Program-made: the position numbers and the translations under genes
Shown: positions 23,301 through 33,112 of the stretch, piece by piece
Position numbering within the stretch: the stretch's first letter is position 1
Layout: every line of letters starts with the position of its first letter
NCBI RefSeq assembly: GCF_001949145.1
Contig: NW_019091654.1
Coordinates: forward strand, 344,084 to 385,093
DNA from: Acanthaster planci
Taxonomy: Eukaryota; Echinodermata; Asteroidea; Valvatida; Acanthasteridae
DNA: 41,010 nt
Direction of reading: 5' to 3'
Notes under the pieces: generated by a model
What the model was told of the DNA's origin: nothing
The model's database searches: none
Seen by the model: the letters and a program-made list of their open reading frames with translations, nothing else

Positions 23301-26062
23301 GCAACATTACCTGGCCGAGGAGAAATACGAACCTGAGCTCTGTAAACAGATGACAAAGACGATATCGGACGTGAGTATTGTTTCCCCCGTCATGGCCGCC
23401 AGTGGAATGTATTAGTAACTCCTTTCATTACTCAGATAATAAACAAAGGAAGTAGTAGTGAATAAGTCACACAATGAGTGGATTACAGTTATAGGAAGGG
23501 ATATGTCACGTTAGAAATCCAAATTTGTTTGGTTGAAAGGTGATTTGATGGCAAAACACCTTCGTGTTATGGTGACAGTACAGTATGAATTTTAGGAATA
23601 GGACTTTGGGGGGTCTTCCTTGAAGTATTACCTACTGTATGTTTTTCCTCATGGTCTCATTCCTTGCCAAATATTGAAGAGAATGCAAAGTATTTAAATG
23701 TTTATTTTTTGGCCATTCATGTGTCACATATTGTGAACTAGGCTTGTTGATGTGGGCAATAATTGGAACATCTTCTGTGAATTAATCCATGTTTCACTGG
23801 CCACTGGTTGTACACCCACACCCATCCCAACGCTGGCCTACTGGAGTCTGGTTGTTCACTTGATACATGTATCTGGTTCATCAGATTTTACAGTAAATTT
23901 TGTCCGTTATCTTGAAGATATAGAGGTACTCTTTTCAAGAAGTCATTCAAGCAGTATAAGCTTTTCAAAATTTTATTCTGGATCTTTACACGAATATTTC
24001 AGTTTAAATTTCACTTTTTTAAATTTTTCTTCTCAAGTAAATGTGTGTCAGCAGAAGTCTCTCATGCAAGGAATACTAGAAGCTTTCATTCCAAATTCCC
24101 AGTCTGTTATCTTGTCCCACTCAATGGAATAAGTAACTGTTTTCATTGTCTTTTGTTTTAAATTCTTGTGTTTTATCACAGTCACATTGAAGCTCTTACA
24201 CATCACACCTGTTTTTATCCCAAATAATGTATTTGTTGAATGCCCTTAAATTATCCAGGTGATGTTCTCTTACTAAACGTGCTTCAGGACAATATATATC
24301 ACTACACAAAACTATATTGACCAGCCTATTAATGAAATAGATTCAAAATGAAGATCTGTGTCCCTCAGAACCCATTTTTCTTCAACCAAATTGGGTGTGT
24401 TCATGCGTAGTTTCAATCCAATGAAAGATTTAAATCTCACTGCAAAACCTTTATGCTGCACCACCAAAGAAAATCCATGAATCAATATCCAGCTTAAAGA
24501 ATGGAGTATGGATTAACCCGCCCTTTGGTGTTCTTTGTGTTTGCTGAGTCGAAAAAAGCTGCCTGACAACAGCGTTCACAAAATCCTTGAACCACTGTCA
24601 GATTGGGGGCTGGATTGGGAGGTGTGGCTTAGAAGCAAGGGGTGTGGCTTAATGGTATTTGACAAAATGAATATTTATAAGTCATGTGCAGGATAGTACA
24701 CAGTAGACTTGACTTTAAATTCATATTGAATTGAATTATTCATAATAATGTGCATATATATTTCTTCCAGGTTTCATGAAATGGATAACGAATAGCTCTG
24801 GAGCCTACCACAAAATGATTGATTTTTTGGTCAACTGTACATGTACATAACACTCACACATGACATTACTTTGAAACTTTTAATGAGCATGATTTTGGTT
24901 GTCAAGGTGACCAAATACTGGCTGTACTGCAAATAAACACAGTTTTGAGTTGCATAGCATTTTGGGTTCTGGAAGTCCAGTTATAGACACGTTCATTTGG
25001 TGGCATTGAACTTTGGATATTTCTCAAGCAACAAGTTTTCATCAAACATAGAGGTGTGGAGTTACACAACCTACTTTGGTCCACTTTTGTTGATAAAATT
25101 GAACCTGGGCCCTTATTTATAGAGATGCTGTAAGCATAAACAACCCCCCCTCTGAAAAAAGAAGTTGCTTAGCAATTAGTTTACCAGCAAAAAATCCATA
25201 TAAACTGTATTTCTTTTGACAAGTTTATCCGCCAAATTTCTGCTTACTGCACAGATTTGCTTAGCAATCAGTTTTGATGAGTTGGTATTCAGGAAGGAAG
25301 AGGGGCAACAGTACTTTGAAAATAATGATCAAATGAAAATTGTTTGGCCGTTGGTTTGGCGTTGTGGTTCTTTCCTTGCCTTCCACCTTTGCAGTGTGGA
25401 TCTGGTTTTCAGTCCCTACTTGACTCCGTGGGTTTTACCCAGAGCATTCCTCTAGGGTTTTCCTCCCACCTGTAAAAGTCATCAGGGGTATGAGAATTCA
25501 GCTTTTTAGCAGATTTATGCTTTCTTGTGTAGATGTTGACCCTGAATTTCAGCTTTTTTATACACCTGGTCTGTACAAAAGTGTTTTTACATTTCAGCGT
25601 TTCACTAGCTATTTTCAGCTTCAAAAGTTTAACTGCTTCTCAAAGTCTCCTCTCTACAGGTTTCTTCAGGCTTGCGCTGTGCCTAGGGCGCTTTTGGTTA
25701 ATCCTTGGTGTCATTAGCAGAAATGATCAATATATCAATAACTACATGGGATCAAAAGTAGTCATGACTGTGTGGAGATTTATGTTCATTTCAGTCAACT
25801 AAGAGACCAAGTTGAAAATCACAAGATTGAAAGAAAGTTTGATTTTCTATTCCTTCAGGTTGTGAAGGCAAGAGTGAAGGAGCTCCAGTTGGGGCGTTAC
25901 AAGATTATCGCCCTCGTGCATATTGGCGAGCTACGGGACCAGGGTCTGAAGATCAGCAGTAGATGTCTGTGGGATGCAGCCCACGACAACTCTTCATCCT
26001 ACGAATTCCGTAACAACTCTCTCTTTGCCACGGCAATGGTCTTTGGTATCTACCACGAATGA
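14185..26062 (+). CDS. DYNLT5: DYNLT5-like Tctex1-domain dynein light chain
   Basis: Tctex1-type light chains dimerise and sit on the dynein intermediate chain; several members act in cilia. The coding exons are 14235-14356 (or its copy 16076-16197), 23157-23370 and 25859-26062. Together they give 540 bases, or 179 residues, which is about the length I recall for vertebrate DYNLT5. The N-terminal tail starts MSDRQASDMARSKAA and holds KRHGSASSLMS. The Tctex1 fold runs from about residue 66 to the end. Key stretches are STVSFMDEP, YQMEPTKRFPVNTVKDIL, YEPELCKQMTKTISD, GRYKIIALVHIG, SRCLWDAAHDN and the family-typical end NNSLFATAMVFGIYHE. Junction phases are 2 and 0 and agree. The ATG is chosen because vertebrate DYNLT5 also begins near MSDN. 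A 5' leader exon must lie upstream of the acceptor at 14184. The exact paralogue is less certain than the family. Confidence 0.9.
14731..14863 (+). mobile_element. SINE body fragment (copy 1)
   Basis: attccgaggttttacccaga, ggggttttcctcccaac and aactgcttctc match the body of the SINE at 25345 in the same order. No tRNA-like head is visible here. Confidence 0.5.
15755..15755. other. Single ambiguous base N at duplication junction
   Basis: One n separates the end of copy 1 from the start of copy 2. It probably marks an assembly join or collapsed gap. Confidence 0.95.
16026..16197 (+). CDS. DYNLT5: DYNLT5 first coding exon, copy 2
   Basis: Same exon in the second duplication copy, with ATG at 16076 and donor gtgagt at 16198. 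The coding part is identical to copy 1 at the protein level. Because the exon is 172 bp, splicing both copies into one transcript would shift the frame and hit a TGA within the second copy. Confidence 0.8.
16577..16722 (+). mobile_element. SINE body fragment (copy 2)
   Basis: The duplicated counterpart of the fragment at 14731, with the same order of SINE body blocks. Confidence 0.5.
17649..17649. other. Single ambiguous base N at end of copy 2
   Basis: One n follows the tttacctc end of copy 2, at the same relative position as the n after copy 1. This is a second assembly join. Confidence 0.95.
18889..19040 (+). CDS. Candidate alternative first exon A of DYNLT5
   Basis: Open from an ATG for 50 codons plus two bases to the donor gttagt, in a locally GC-rich patch. 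It begins MSQAAVVTFAPAAHSFSRQR and continues with a basic, Ser/Arg-rich tail (KSRRRPSVPAQTNRLSVQ). Phase 2 fits exon 2 exactly and would give ..ESRV-SSVSTVSFMDEP, a 189-residue product. Basic, low-complexity N-terminal tails also occur on other Tctex1 family members. No homologue of this exon was recognised; it could be leader sequence. Confidence 0.45.
19949..20058 (+). CDS. Weak candidate first exon B of DYNLT5
   Basis: Open from ATG (MTFQLQRSRCMTLPAHTG) for 36 codons plus two bases to the donor gtattc, phase 2, again compatible with exon 2. A different frame over the same bases (PMYDTSGPYGPNDQIEGPYH) is also open. The patch is GC-richer than its surroundings. The donor is weak, so this is recorded only as a possibility. 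Confidence 0.18.
21727..21850. mobile_element. Palindromic MITE, family 1 member a
   Basis: About 124 bp that reads nearly the same on both strands. The left half, ggccgtgtccgaatcacttg, pairs with the right half, caagtgattgggacacggtc. Inner blocks around acacacaactctatgg and ccatagactcgtgtgt pair as well. It encodes nothing. Related copies are at 32992-33112 and 39946-40077. No clear target-site duplication was seen. Confidence 0.8.
22459..22526 (+). CDS. Candidate alternative first exon C of DYNLT5
   Basis: The ATG lies in a strong start context (aaccatggcg). It opens 22 codons plus two bases (MAMLNYNFRLRVNSFLNAES) to the consensus donor gtaagt, phase 2. It sits 630 bases upstream of exon 2, the nearest of the candidates, and would read ..ESRKR-SVSTVSF. 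It is short, so chance cannot be excluded, but the context and the donor are both good. Confidence 0.42.
23157..23370 (+). CDS. DYNLT5: DYNLT5 exon 2
   Basis: 214 bp, phase 2 to 0, with acceptor cttcacag and donor gtgagt. It encodes SVSTVSFMDEPADPNKQGSS then YQMEPTKRFPVNTVKDILGE and ends PELCKQMTKTISD, the first half of the Tctex1 domain. Confidence 0.96.
23371..25858 (+). other. DYNLT5 intron 2
   Basis: About 2.5 kb with a donor gtgagt and acceptor tccttcag. It contains a tRNA-derived SINE near 25345-25695 and a ggtgtggctta direct repeat near 24620-24650. No coding exon was recognised. Confidence 0.85.
25345..25695 (+). mobile_element. Degenerate tRNA-derived SINE
   Basis: The head resembles a tRNA gene with a pol III box A-like tggcgttgtgg near 25356 and a box B-like ggatctggttttcagtccc at 25398-25416. 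It is followed by a body with ttttacccagagcattcc and agggttttcctcccacc. The tail (aactgcttctc, agtctcctctctacagg) is separated by about 140 bases of other sequence. The body recurs without a head at 14731-14863 and 16577-16722. Confidence 0.6.
25859..26062 (+). CDS. DYNLT5: DYNLT5 exon 3 with stop codon
   Basis: Begins VVKARVKELQLGRYKIIALV in phase 0 and ends VFGIYHE followed by TGA. It holds the second half of the Tctex1 domain, including LVHIGELRDQG, SRCLWDAAHDN and the strongly conserved NNSLFATA strand. Confidence 0.96.
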   Translation, partial: VVKARVKELQLGRYKIIALVHIGELRDQGLKISSRCLWDAAHDNSSSYEFRNNSLFATAMVFGIYHE

Positions 26063-26715
26063 GGCTGCAGGAGAACACATTTGTGGGCGTGGGATGTGAG
26101 GTAATGGACTCTGTCTGGGGAATTTTAGAAATAGTACATTAATGGTTGTATTATTGGCATTGGCAGAGTTAGTCATCACTTTTGAGTTTCCAATGGCTAC
26201 TCAAATTTTATGTTATGAATTTGTACAGTTTTGATAAAAACAGACAGTCAGTGTGAGAATATTTCTGCTCGTCCATACCCCTCAAACTTGGCTGGATTAG
26301 GTAACTTTGGCTTTCAGCATTTTGGGGTTCTAGTTATAACCTGTGTTTCAACTTGTCCGAAGGGCTTTTTCATGGGCATTCAGAGTTGTTTGAGTTGAGA
26401 TGTACATGGCTTGCATGCCTTGTGATTTCACACGCAATCCTTTTTGGTGAAGAAGGTCATCAAGCCATGTCAGTCAGTTTTCCGGGTGATTTGTCGCATA
26501 CCACTCGCTTAGCAAGCAAAAGATTTCTGTGCTGCCTAGAGACCGGTGAACGTTTTCAGGGTATACATGGCGCATACCTTCAGCTTCAATTTGTGAAGGG
26601 GAGGGGGAACATGTAAATGTAAATACAGGCTTAAAGAGAGTATTGGTATTGGAAATCTTTCAGTGGAGTTTCTACATAGTTGCTGAGAGTCACTGGTACC
26701 CTGGAAGTATTGCAC

Positions 26716-26730
26716 AATAAAACCAATAAA
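26716..26730 (+). terminator. Candidate polyadenylation signals of DYNLT5
   Basis: Two AATAAA hexamers at 26716 and 26725, about 650 bases after the stop codon, on the coding strand. The cleavage site itself was not identified. Confidence 0.45.
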
Positions 26731-28507
26731 TGGGAACAGATACATGGCTGTCATTTGGTCTTGTAGCGGGTCCATGGGTTACCTGTCATGAGCCTTAGTA
26801 GTTATTTTTCATGTAGCTTATTCTCTAATTTGTTCAAGATTTTTTTGCCTTTTCACACATGAATAAATTTCGCACCACTGGTTTACTCTGCCCAATTTCA
26901 ACATTTGTAGCCTATAGGTATCACACATACATAGTGTTATTGAAATATATGTGCAGTGATGCACGAACAGAGAACCTTGAACAGCTTGATTCAACACAAA
27001 AAGCTGGAATGTTGTTTTCGATTTCTATTGTGAACTAGTTTTGTCCTGTTGGTAAAAGGAAGTAAAAGTGCCTGTATTTCTGTGTTCATAGTGACCATTT
27101 CTGAAGGCATCCTTTGAACACCAGGAGGTACATGCATTTCCCTTCATTTTCAAAAAGAAAAACAAAAAGGAAACACAGACAGGTTAAAAAAACTACAGGT
27201 TTGCCATGTGTAGTTTGTAACTATTCTACTGTCACAATTCTCTTGCAAGGGCATTTTAAATGGAAAACCTGGATGTTGGCTTAATTCCAGAAATGAGTTA
27301 ACGGCCAAAGGGGTGTGAAAAATTAAAGAATTGTTTGTTCATTGCAGATTATAAAGTTTTGTGGAGTTCTGCATGGCGCCCATTTCTGTATGGAAACAAG
27401 AATAAATTGAAAGCCCTCTCTTTTTTTTTTCACTTGCAGCTCCTTAGCATTTCTGGCCTAAAAAACCTTGGTCCTCAAGACTTGTATGGTGCCCTGTATT
27501 CCTGACATTGATTATCAAGTCTTTTCAAATGAGTTAACACCGATTTTCGTCCTGCTGATATGAGGTATTTTCAAAATGATCCCTAACTTATCTCTGAGAT
27601 TATCTTGATTTCTGGTTGACTAGTGTCGTAGCAGAGGGGGAAAAAATCAACATTGGATAAAAACTATTTATTTTTGTAGAACTAAGAGTTCATTGAGAAC
27701 AGTCAAGAAATCACTTTGCAGACGTTCATGTTGATCCTAGGTATAATTTATTGCATTACCTCTCCATGCATTGCTCCCCTAGAGACTTCGTTATCTGCGT
27801 GAATATTAAGCTGTAAATATTTTTGTATGCACTTCAGTATGGGAATGTAGAACTTTGGTATAACCAGATTATAGTGTGATACCGAGTCCGTCCAGTTCAT
27901 GCCTGTAACTTAAATATCAAAAAGCAGAGATTCAAGTAAATTACATTGTATTTTTATATACAAACTTTTGTTATGAGTAAAGAATTTGTTTTCATTTTTG
28001 TCATTTCACAAAAGTCACAATCATGAATGTACAGCATCGAAAGAGAAAATGAGAGTTAAAGTTATTTTGTTTTATATGTACATTGATCATTGTTCTGTGG
28101 GAACCAAATGTAGTTTGAATTCTTCAGCAATAAGGAAGATGATTTAAATTTCAGCTGTATTCTAGTGAATAACATTGAATTGGATCCTTCTTTTGCCTCT
28201 TTTTCTTCGTCCCCAAAAGGCATCCCTGTTGAAGCAGAGATTTTCAGGTTATCAGTTAACCTGGCAAACAGAACAGTTTGGTGAACTTTACATGCATGGG
28301 GCCCGTTTACGGTTCAATTTCTCTGTAAACGGCAATAAATATTTGAACTTTTTTCTACTAGTTCTTGTGTCTTTTTGTTATAAATTCTTGTTTTTAAAGG
28401 CATAAATGCTACCTCAACGCTGTAACCGTTTTCAAACGAACATAACAAAATCATATCTGAAAGCTGATTTCGAAAGACACAGTCTGTTCTTAGAAAACTG
28501 TAGCTTA

Positions 28508-28561
28508 AAAATAATTTCAGTTATTGCATTAAAACTTCAAAATAATTTCAGTTATTGCATT
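28508..28561. repeat. Short direct repeat, period 31
   Basis: The 23-base unit aaaataatttcag followed by ttattgcatt occurs at 28508-28530 and again, unchanged, at 28539-28561. Confidence 0.85.
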
Positions 28562-28827
28562 TACAAAGAAGCCGCATCTTGAAATCGCACCAGCCTGCTT
28601 ATGTATGGATAACCTGCCATTTTACTAATCTACATAACTCGAGATGTGATTTGCTGCGGTGGTACCCTTGGGCCGGGCGGCACTACACCTGCGCAGGCAT
28701 TAAACTTGAGATGTGTACTGCAGCGTTGGACCTGTTTCCTTCTGGTCATGGCAAACGAAATAGCATCGACAGCAGCAACTACAACGAACGATGAGAACAA
28801 CAGCAGCATTTTTGACGGCTTGAAAAG

Positions 28828-28992
28828 TTAATCGTCAGATACGTTTTGCCAGATATAATCCAGGATATCCCCCTGTTCCTCCTGGACTTCCATGACGAGT
28901 GAGCTCCCGGCTGCCCTGATGGCAAGAACCACATCACGGTGCGTCTTGCCATCCATCGACACCCCATTCACGCTCACAATGCGGTCCCCGAC
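28828..28992 (-). CDS. PDZ gene, last exon
   Basis: 165 bp including the stop, acceptor atgtacag. It encodes VGDRIVSVNGVSMDGKTHRD through the end of the PDZ fold and the 14-residue acidic tail. Confidence 0.92.
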   Translation of the reverse strand, partial: VGDRIVSVNGVSMDGKTHRDVVLAIRAAGSSLVMEVQEEQGDILDYIWQNVSDD

Positions 28993-30357
28993 CTGTACAT
29001 GGAAATTGGGAAGTGCAGTGTTTGAAAAATGCCACAGTGACACGACGATTGCTCAAACAGGGAAACATTGGAAGCGATATATTAAATCTACCAGCGACAA
29101 TGTGGCACCTTTGGCTGAAACCTCATATCGGTTAAAGGAAGGGCGAATCCAGGGGGAAACAAGAGCCGCGCCTTCCCCTCCCCAAGAAAAAGAAACGGAG
29201 CAAAAAAAGTACAAAATGAAAAAAATGAGAAAAGGCCTCTTTTTGCTCAATTTCATTTCTCTGTCGTCCCGAGGCGTGTAAAGAGCCCCTAAATGTATAG
29301 TCTCACCCCCTAGAACGGTCATAAAAAGTCAAAATTTAGGACCCCCTCCTGTAGAATGAGGAGAAACATCACTCTGCCCTCTATAGTCCTTAGGGTAACA
29401 GAGAAGTAAAACAGACACCAGATACAGGCAAGTCTCGACCACTGAGCTGCGCGGATATTATGCATGTCAGGAATACCTTGACTAACGTGCTCTTTTCCAC
29501 CTCTCCTCCGGGATCGATGTCTGTGATGACGACAGGGAGTAGTCCATTGGGGCCCTTTACTCCTCCAACGATAGACATGCCCAGCCCGGCGTTCCCTGGG
29601 TGCAACACGACCTGGTCAACAGGTGCCAACAACAGCAGTATGGAAACAAAAGCCAAGAATTGCACATACATGTAATTATGGAATTTATGGATGATTATCC
29701 AGCACACAAGCAGAAAGCGGTTAACACAACACCCGGATTAAAATGGTTAAATAAGAAAGGAGACGGGACAACAGTTTATGAGGTCTTCGTCACAATTAAC
29801 AAACGTGCGTTTTAATCGAAATTTTTATTTCTTGAATTGCGGGTTGTTCTTTGCAATCCTGTTTGATATAATATTGATCTCTTCATAATGGATTCAAACC
29901 AAAACACAGGACTTTGGGGCTTGAAATTTATACCTATAAAATTTAGTACAAGGAAAAAATGCGACTTGACATTTCCAATTCTCTTGCCGTTGCTTGCAAT
30001 ATGTTTTCTTATGCGCAAAAAAAAGCATTATTTAAATTGACAAGAAAAAAACTCTTTTTTATTATATACCTTTCTTGTTTGCGGCATGTACGTTACATAG
30101 CCTTCTTCACCGGACCGTTCTTCAGCAGACTCCCCGAAGGTAGACCATGATGCACCCGAACCAGACGGCGCGTCATCACCCTCTTCCGACTGCCCGTCGT
30201 CGGTGTTAGTAAACGACATCTCGGCATACGGCTCCTCTTGTTCAAATGCTGTCTCCTGGGTCGATAGGGATTCATTTTTCAGTTTCTTGGATGCCCTTAT
30301 TTGGGCCATCGACACGTAGTGATCTGTGGATCCGATACAAATAGACCGCATCACCAT
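28828..30357 (-). CDS. Single-PDZ-domain protein, orthology unassigned
   Basis: Coding exons, in transcript order: a first exon ending at 30070, then 29611-29477, then 28992-28828 with stop TAA. All junctions are phase 0. The N-terminal part is acidic and Ser/Thr-rich (SFTNTDDGQSEEGDD). The PDZ domain follows, with carboxylate loop GLGMSIVGG, VVITDIDPGGEVEKSTL, VGDRIVSVNGVSMDGKTHRD and LAIRAAGSSLVMEV. His in KTHRDVV at the start of helix B predicts a class I ligand preference. The C-terminus is DILDYIWQNVSDD. Starts at 30357 (195 residues) and 30309 (ATGGCC, 179 residues) are possible. Alternatively an acceptor at 30324 may bring in an upstream exon. PDZ domains bind C-terminal tails in scaffolds. 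I could not name the family. Confidence 0.82.
29477..29611 (-). CDS. PDZ gene, middle exon
   Basis: 135 bp, 45 codons, acceptor ttgaccag and donor gtattc. It encodes the first half of the PDZ domain, from VVLHPGNAGLGMSIVGG to EVEKSTLVK. Confidence 0.88.
30070..30357 (-). CDS. PDZ gene, first recognised exon
   Basis: The donor gtatat follows MPQTRK. An ATG at 30357 and a better-context ATG at 30309 are both in frame. An in-frame acceptor ggatccacag before 30323 would allow an upstream exon in phase 1. The charge pattern is basic (RASKKLKNES) and then strongly acidic. Confidence 0.65.
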
Positions 30358-31754
30358 CTTTAATCAGAGTCAGGCTGAGATGGAAACAATTAAGCTTGTC
30401 ATGGTCCAAAGTGGTTTTTATTTTAGACTTTATTCGAGACCAGGCTGGAATTCATAACTTCCTTTGATATAAAAAAGTTTTTAATTTTGGAATCTAAAAT
30501 TAAGTCTGACGTTTGTAGGCCTACAAATCAAGTCTAGAACTGAACTTTTGATAGATAAGATGGGTTCGGTTGTCAAAATACTGGCAGCACCGAAGTATTT
30601 TCTGAGTAATGCTTCGACATTTTCCTTAATAAATTTGACTCTTTAGGACACGTTTTCGCTTTCTGTTGGCTCCATACCACTTGTCGGGGAAAATATAGTG
30701 ATGTCCGTATACTTGGACTTCTATCTCACTGGCTTCATGATTCCGTAACGACAGTCACAGTGAAAACACGATTAATATTTAGACTGTGATTGAAGATTGG
30801 ACGTTTATATCTCTTTACAGTCGCGCCTTGGATCCAAAGTTGTCACATGTGTGGCAATAAATCTGAGCTAATCTAATCCCCTCAGACAACGGATGAATTT
30901 CGGTGATGTTTTCCTCGCTGCTGCGGATTTCTCTGTTTTACACACTATCCGCATAGGTGTCATAAAAGACATGGAATGGTGTTTCAAAGGGCCCATGACT
31001 GTATTACCTGTCATTGTCGGTATCGCAGACCGAATCACAATTCCGTCCTGGGTTAAAACTGACTTGATTTCAGTTGCTAATCCGCGTTTCACAGGAACAG
31101 CATCATTACACCACAGCAGCAATGTCGGGTGTTGACTTCAAAAGTAGTCCAACGTGGTCAGAAATCGAGTTGGTTATACAAAAAAAATGTCACCAGGAAG
31201 GGAACCAGAACCTCACTGGTGACTAAGCATTTACCTGCAGGCCAACTTTTCAATCTATTTGTTAGTGTACCGAAAAATCATTGAAGCGTATCAGTTGTGC
31301 AATTGCCGAAAGATTGAGCCAGACACACACACATACACTAACAATACCCCCATCTTGCGGAGGCGTGTACTGAACCAAGTTTCAAAAGTGATGTCTAATT
31401 TCAAAGATATTTTGATATCACTCTAACAAATAACACAAAAAATGATATGGCAAGGCATGCTGGTCCGTTCTGGGTTTCATTTTCCCCTGGGCCAGGGAAA
31501 TAGCCTTCTGATTTGAAGAGGTGCCAGGCATAACGAGAGAGCTTGGAGAGAGAAATCCCGTTAAACTTTTCGAGGTACGCGTATTGCTCAAATCGGCTTG
31601 AAATGTAACAGGATCCACAATTGTGCGGTCGGTGAAAGAATTAAAAATTCCAATGGAAATACGAAGGTCACCTATGGGCGATGTGACAATGAACAATCCA
31701 CTGCGTGTTTTATAGTCGTGCGGTCCACGATCTTCCCACGAATGTAGTTCCCCC

Positions 31755-31995
31755 ATGTACAGAACATTTAAAAACGTGCAGACCAATAATAAAGCCAATA
31801 ACCAAACCAACACAACCCAAACCAAACCGAAACATTCCCTACTGAAACAAAAATTACCATATACCAAACAACTCGGCACATACAAAAATAAAAAGCTTTT
31901 CAATTTGCCTAAACCCCACAGAAGAAAACACAAAACAAAATACAATAAAACAAAAACAAAAAACCCCAAAACTAACGCCGACAAAAAATAAACAA
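31755..31995 (+). repeat. A/C-rich, G- and T-poor low-complexity tract
   Basis: The plus strand is dominated by A and C (words such as aaccaaacc, acaaaaca) with very little G or T. Because its complement lacks A, stop codons are scarce there, which explains the 188-codon minus-strand open frame at 31418-31984. Confidence 0.8.
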
Positions 31996-32991
31996 AACGG
32001 ATTCTTATGTTGCAATAATTTATTCATACAAACTCGCCTCTCATTCACACCCCCTGGTTAAGTCATTGTCAATTCCTAAATATCGACATACTGTAATCTT
32101 TGCTGCTACTAGCAGAAAATTGTTCACTAATAACTAAGATGGCTCAAAATTTTTCCCTATAGACTAATCCGATTAGACGCCATAACTGGGGTGCACTCAC
32201 ACGCACATTCTTCAGCTTGACGCGCGCGTGCATATGGCAAATCACAACACCCTATCGGTCAAAGAGGCATGTAGCGCGCGTACCACCTGTCCACGAGGGT
32301 TGTGCCACCACAGTAATGGCTTCTAATTCTGGTGGTCGAATTACTCTGTACACAGATAAGGCATATGGTGTGTTATGTTGCAGCCATTTTTTTGTTGCAC
32401 TCAAGATGCCCTAAGATAGATTGCAAAATATTTCTCTGATAGAAATCTCCTAAACATACAACACAATCAGCAATCCAGTCCACAGGGCATGACTGTCGAC
32501 TAAGTCTGGTACGGAAGATTGGGAGGTATTTTGGGAGGGAAATTCAGAAAAAAATTAAGGAGTTTTTACAAAGACTTTCAAGATTCAAACATGATTGAAT
32601 AAGACTTTGACAGACAAAAACTAGACCAAATTGTCCAAACCTCAAAAATGGTTTGACGGGACTTTTCCATCTTGCATGTAATTCATACGTTTCAGTTAAA
32701 TACATCTTACTTTAAAAATTCCAATAATTTAAGTGGTTTTAACGTTGAAAAGAAAAATTCACAATGCATTCTAAATGCTAAATAGTTTTGAGTTCCTTGA
32801 CATAAAATATTATACAGAATTAACCACTTTCAGGAGAACCTGGCCATGCAGACAGGCCTTCAGCAAATAATCCAGATACAAATACACACCAGAAAAAAAA
32901 ATCAATTGTAAAATACATCAGTAGGAAATAAACTATCCAATGATCTACAACTTGGGGCCATCTGAATGGAGCCGAGGAACTTGCCAAAAGA

Positions 32992-33112
32992 GAGTCCAGA
33001 TCACTTGGCTGCGGCTTGAAATTACACACGACTCTATGGAAACTGGCTGTGGCCGAGACCACAGACCACTACCTAATTTCTACAGACAGCCAAGTGATTT
33101 AGATGTAGCCTA
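32992..33112. mobile_element. Palindromic MITE, family 1 member b
   Basis: agtccagatcacttggctgc pairs with cagccaagtgatttagat. The interior tgaaattacacacgactcta followed by tggaaactggctgtggcc is nearly identical to the copy at 21727. The right half is more decayed. Confidence 0.72.

Larger units (their letters stand above)
26063..28827. other. 3' untranslated and intergenic sequence between convergent genes
   Basis: The tail regions of DYNLT5 (plus) and the PDZ gene (minus) face each other here. It is AT-rich with no recognisable coding exon. Reverse-strand AATAAA words near 27669 and 27746 could serve the PDZ gene. A 31-base-period direct repeat lies at 28508-28561. Confidence 0.7.

Noticed and set aside
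30868-31122. Minus-strand frame that could be an upstream exon of the PDZ gene (donor gtaata, matching phase)
   Set aside because: There is no ATG near its 5' end, a stop lies just upstream, and no convincing acceptor precedes it. It may be leader sequence but cannot be supported as coding.
31418-31984. Longest open frame in the window, 188 codons on the minus strand, with a hydrophobic N-terminal half
   Set aside because: Over half of it lies opposite the A/C-rich tract, where the minus strand has few A residues and so few stop codons. The hydrophobic residues follow from T/G-rich codons. No conserved motif was seen.
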